Source: Rhizobiales bacterium PAR1
GTDB lineage: Bacteria > Pseudomonadota > Alphaproteobacteria > Rhizobiales > Beijerinckiaceae
Reading direction: 5' to 3'
NCBI GenBank assembly: GCA_002256205.1
Contig: NKIW01000003.1
Location: 372,001 to 436,000 of the forward strand
DNA length: 64,000 bases
Positions 62,174 through 64,000 of this stretch are shown here, in pieces; the first letter of the stretch is position 1, and the number at the start of each line of letters is the position of its first letter. Under the pieces are notes generated by a model. It ran no database searches and was not told the origin of the DNA. It saw only the letters and a list, made by a program, of their open reading frames with translations. The translations under genes and the position numbers were made by a program.

Positions 62174-63844
62174 TCAGATCGCGACTTTCAGTGCCGGTTC
62201 TTCATCAAGCACGTGGACCTTCGACGATCTGACCACCGGGCACGGTTTGCCAAAGAGGTAGCCCTGAATATGGGTGCAGCCGGCAGCTTGAAGCAGCCTG
62301 AACTGTTCTTCGGTTTCAACGCCTTCCGCAACTACCCGAATATCCAGCGCGCGGCCGATATTGCTGATCGCCGCGACCAGCGCCATGCCCACGGGATCCC
62401 TGGCGATGTTGGTGATGTAGCTCCGGTCGATCTTTATCGCATCAAACCGCAGGCGGCGGAGATAATCGAGGCTGGTCGCGCCTGAGCCGAAATCGTCGAT
62501 GCTGATCCGAATTCCCGCCGCCATTAGCGCATCGAGATTGCGCATTTCCACGGCATCCGAGGTCATCCGTACGGTTTCGGTTACCTCAACGACGATGGAC
62601 GCCGTGGAGGTTCCGAACTGAGCGAGAATAGCCAGAAAACGCGCTGAGAATTCGGGCCGCCGCAACTGCACCAACGAGACATTCACACTTACGCTCTTGG
62701 CCTTCAGATCTGCCAGATCCTGACAAACGCGCGCGAGGACCCAATCTCCGAGGCTGTCGATCAGGGTCGAGCGTTCTGCAATCGGGATGAAATGCGCCGG
62801 GGAGATGAAGCCGCGATAGGGGTGCTGCCAGCGCAGAAGCGCTTCGTAATAGCCGACATCCCGGCCGTGGATATCGACGATCGGCTGGTAATGCACATCC
62901 AGCTGATTGAGGATCAGTGCGCCGCGCAATTCCCGCTGAATGAAGCGACGATAGCTTTCATCGGCCGACATTTCCTTGTCAAAACCTACTACTTTGCCGC
63001 GCCCGGACCCCTTGCCGACGTAAAGGGCGAGATCGGCGTTGGCGAGCAGGTTTTCGAGGCAATCACCGTCGATAGGCGCAAGCGCACACCCCAAGGTCGC
63101 CGAGAGCTGAAGGTAGAGCCCATGGATATCCACCGGCTCGTTCAACTGCGCCAGCATCTTCTGGGCGAGGGCTTCAAGCGCCTCCTTCGAGTCGATATCG
63201 AGAACCAGCACGGCAAACTCATCCCCGCCAAGCCGACCGATCAGCGCTTCAGGTGCAATCGCGCGCAGGACACGCACCATGTGGGCGAGCGCGACATCGC
63301 CGGCCTTGTGGCCGTAATTGTCGTTGATGACCTTGAGGTTATCCATGTCGATGTGGATGTAGCCGACCGCACATTTTGAGCTTTCTGCGATGGCCATTTT
63401 CATTCGATTGAGAAAGGGTGCGCGTGCCATTGCGCCAGTAAGGGCATCGGTATGTACCTCGCGCATTCGCTCCTGTTGCGTCTTGGTCAGGTGACGAAGG
63501 CTGGAGCGGAACCAGAAGTAGGTGGCACCGACAATCGCCAGAAGTCCAATCAGAAGCGTCAGCAATAGCCCGCCGGATATGGCATGGAGAGCAGAGCCTG
63601 CTGGCGCATGATCCCTCACAAGCGCCGACCCAATCGCCGCAACTACACCGATCCCCGCAACGCCCAACAGGCGCCGATAGTGCAGGAACGAACTCGTAAT
63701 ATCTCGTTCAGCCAGCATGCTTGCAATTCCCAGTGCTGTGTCTCGCGCCACATCATTCTGAACCTGCGCGTCGAATGGGAGGAGCCTCGCACGAAAAGCG
63801 TAAACAGCTAATGCATTGAATTTATTGATAAGTCGGCCAAGCAA
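62174..63844 (-). CDS. Membrane GGDEF-EAL protein
   Basis: A 556-residue cyclic-di-GMP protein. Two hydrophobic helices (about 58-78 and 90-112) anchor it. The diguanylate cyclase domain has DALTGAMARAPF, HIDMDNLKVINDNYGHKAGD and an intact RLGGDEFAVLV (GGDEF 206-210). The EAL domain has YYEALLRWQHP (EAL 334-336), SVNVSLVQLR, VVEVTET, ISIDDFGSGATSLDYL, KIDRSYI and AEGVETEEQF. Both catalytic centres look intact, so it may be bifunctional. The frame starts at ATG 63844 with no better alternative. Confidence 0.93.
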   Translation of the reverse strand: MLGRLINKFNALAVYAFRARLLPFDAQVQNDVARDTALGIASMLAERDITSSFLHYRRLLGVAGIGVVAAIGSALVRDHAPAGSALHAISGGLLLTLLIGLLAIVGATYFWFRSSLRHLTKTQQERMREVHTDALTGAMARAPFLNRMKMAIAESSKCAVGYIHIDMDNLKVINDNYGHKAGDVALAHMVRVLRAIAPEALIGRLGGDEFAVLVLDIDSKEALEALAQKMLAQLNEPVDIHGLYLQLSATLGCALAPIDGDCLENLLANADLALYVGKGSGRGKVVGFDKEMSADESYRRFIQRELRGALILNQLDVHYQPIVDIHGRDVGYYEALLRWQHPYRGFISPAHFIPIAERSTLIDSLGDWVLARVCQDLADLKAKSVSVNVSLVQLRRPEFSARFLAILAQFGTSTASIVVEVTETVRMTSDAVEMRNLDALMAAGIRISIDDFGSGATSLDYLRRLRFDAIKIDRSYITNIARDPVGMALVAAISNIGRALDIRVVAEGVETEEQFRLLQAAGCTHIQGYLFGKPCPVVRSSKVHVLDEEPALKVAI

Positions 63845-64000
63845 TTTGCTTAGTTAGAATTTTATAAAAATGAGCGCTCACTGAATGAATGTCGGCTTTT
63901 GGTGTGCCTGAATCGAGCCCTGAGCGTCCACAATGGGGCGCAAAGCTGCCGATCGAGGGCAGGATGAGGGCGAATCCGCAGCGTCAGGAACACCAAGACG
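63845..64000. other. Intergenic end of window
   Basis: Upstream region of the GGDEF-EAL gene, AT-rich near 63,850-63,880. It contains the fourth copy of the dispersed repeat (CACAATGGGGCGCAAAGCTG, 63929-63948). No gene seen. Confidence 0.4.

Noticed and set aside
1-64000. CRISPR arrays
   Set aside because: No regularly spaced direct repeats with unique spacers were seen.

Overview
The window is a piece of a high-GC alphaproteobacterial chromosome, most likely from the order Hyphomicrobiales (Rhizobiales). The evidence is an ExoR-type Sel1 protein, an NDUFA12-type complex I accessory subunit next to a DUF2155 protein, a long B12-dependent class II ribonucleotide reductase, aat, accB-accC, an ScsC/DsbA-like protein and an M48 peptidase in one core block, plus a B-subunit of the tRNA amidotransferase. 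I do not assign a genus.

Layout. Bases 1-30,700 are mostly core: the 3' end of valS, a DUF2459 protein, exoR, a FecR-domain protein, xthA and a YbjN-domain protein; then an AT-rich unknown gene and an orphan XRE regulator; then nrdJ, NDUFA12, DUF2155, aat, accC, accB, a DsbA-like protein and an M48-TPR protease; then an aminotransferase, a very AT-rich membrane gene, gatB, acetyltransferases, a DedA-like protein, a PsiF-like protein, a GST, a LysE exporter, a helicase, a DUF2147 protein and a mini-Sel1 protein.

A tRNA-Ser(GCU) at 30,906 marks a change to an accessory region. From 31,084 to about 58,930 it is scattered with one nearly full-length but dead IS6-family element and six shorter remnants, several of them MITE-like internal deletions. 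Between the remnants lie discrete cargo blocks: (i) a LuxR-type response regulator and hybrid kinase that overlap tail to tail, with a beta-barrel/lipoprotein cluster; (ii) a polyamine/opine-type ABC importer; (iii) a five-gene operon of secreted proteins in mirror order A-B-LRR-B'-A', where A and B types carry LprI-like N-terminal regions; (iv) a GAF-EAL protein; (v) a catabolic operon with a tripartite tricarboxylate-type transporter, FAD oxidase, isocitrate-lyase/PEP-mutase family enzyme and GntR regulator. After the last remnants come an MltF-like lytic transglycosylase, a secreted metzincin-type peptidase with a ricin-like lectin region, a frameshifted aminotransferase tail and a GGDEF-EAL protein.

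The two best candidates for undescribed biology are the mirror-order LprI-like/LRR operon (43,105-48,481) and the barrel/lipoprotein cluster (34,576-37,092), which shows a fossil of a [barrel + lipoprotein] tandem duplication. The latter, with its kinase and regulator, lies between two copies of the palindrome-containing 12-mer GGACTAGTCCAT.
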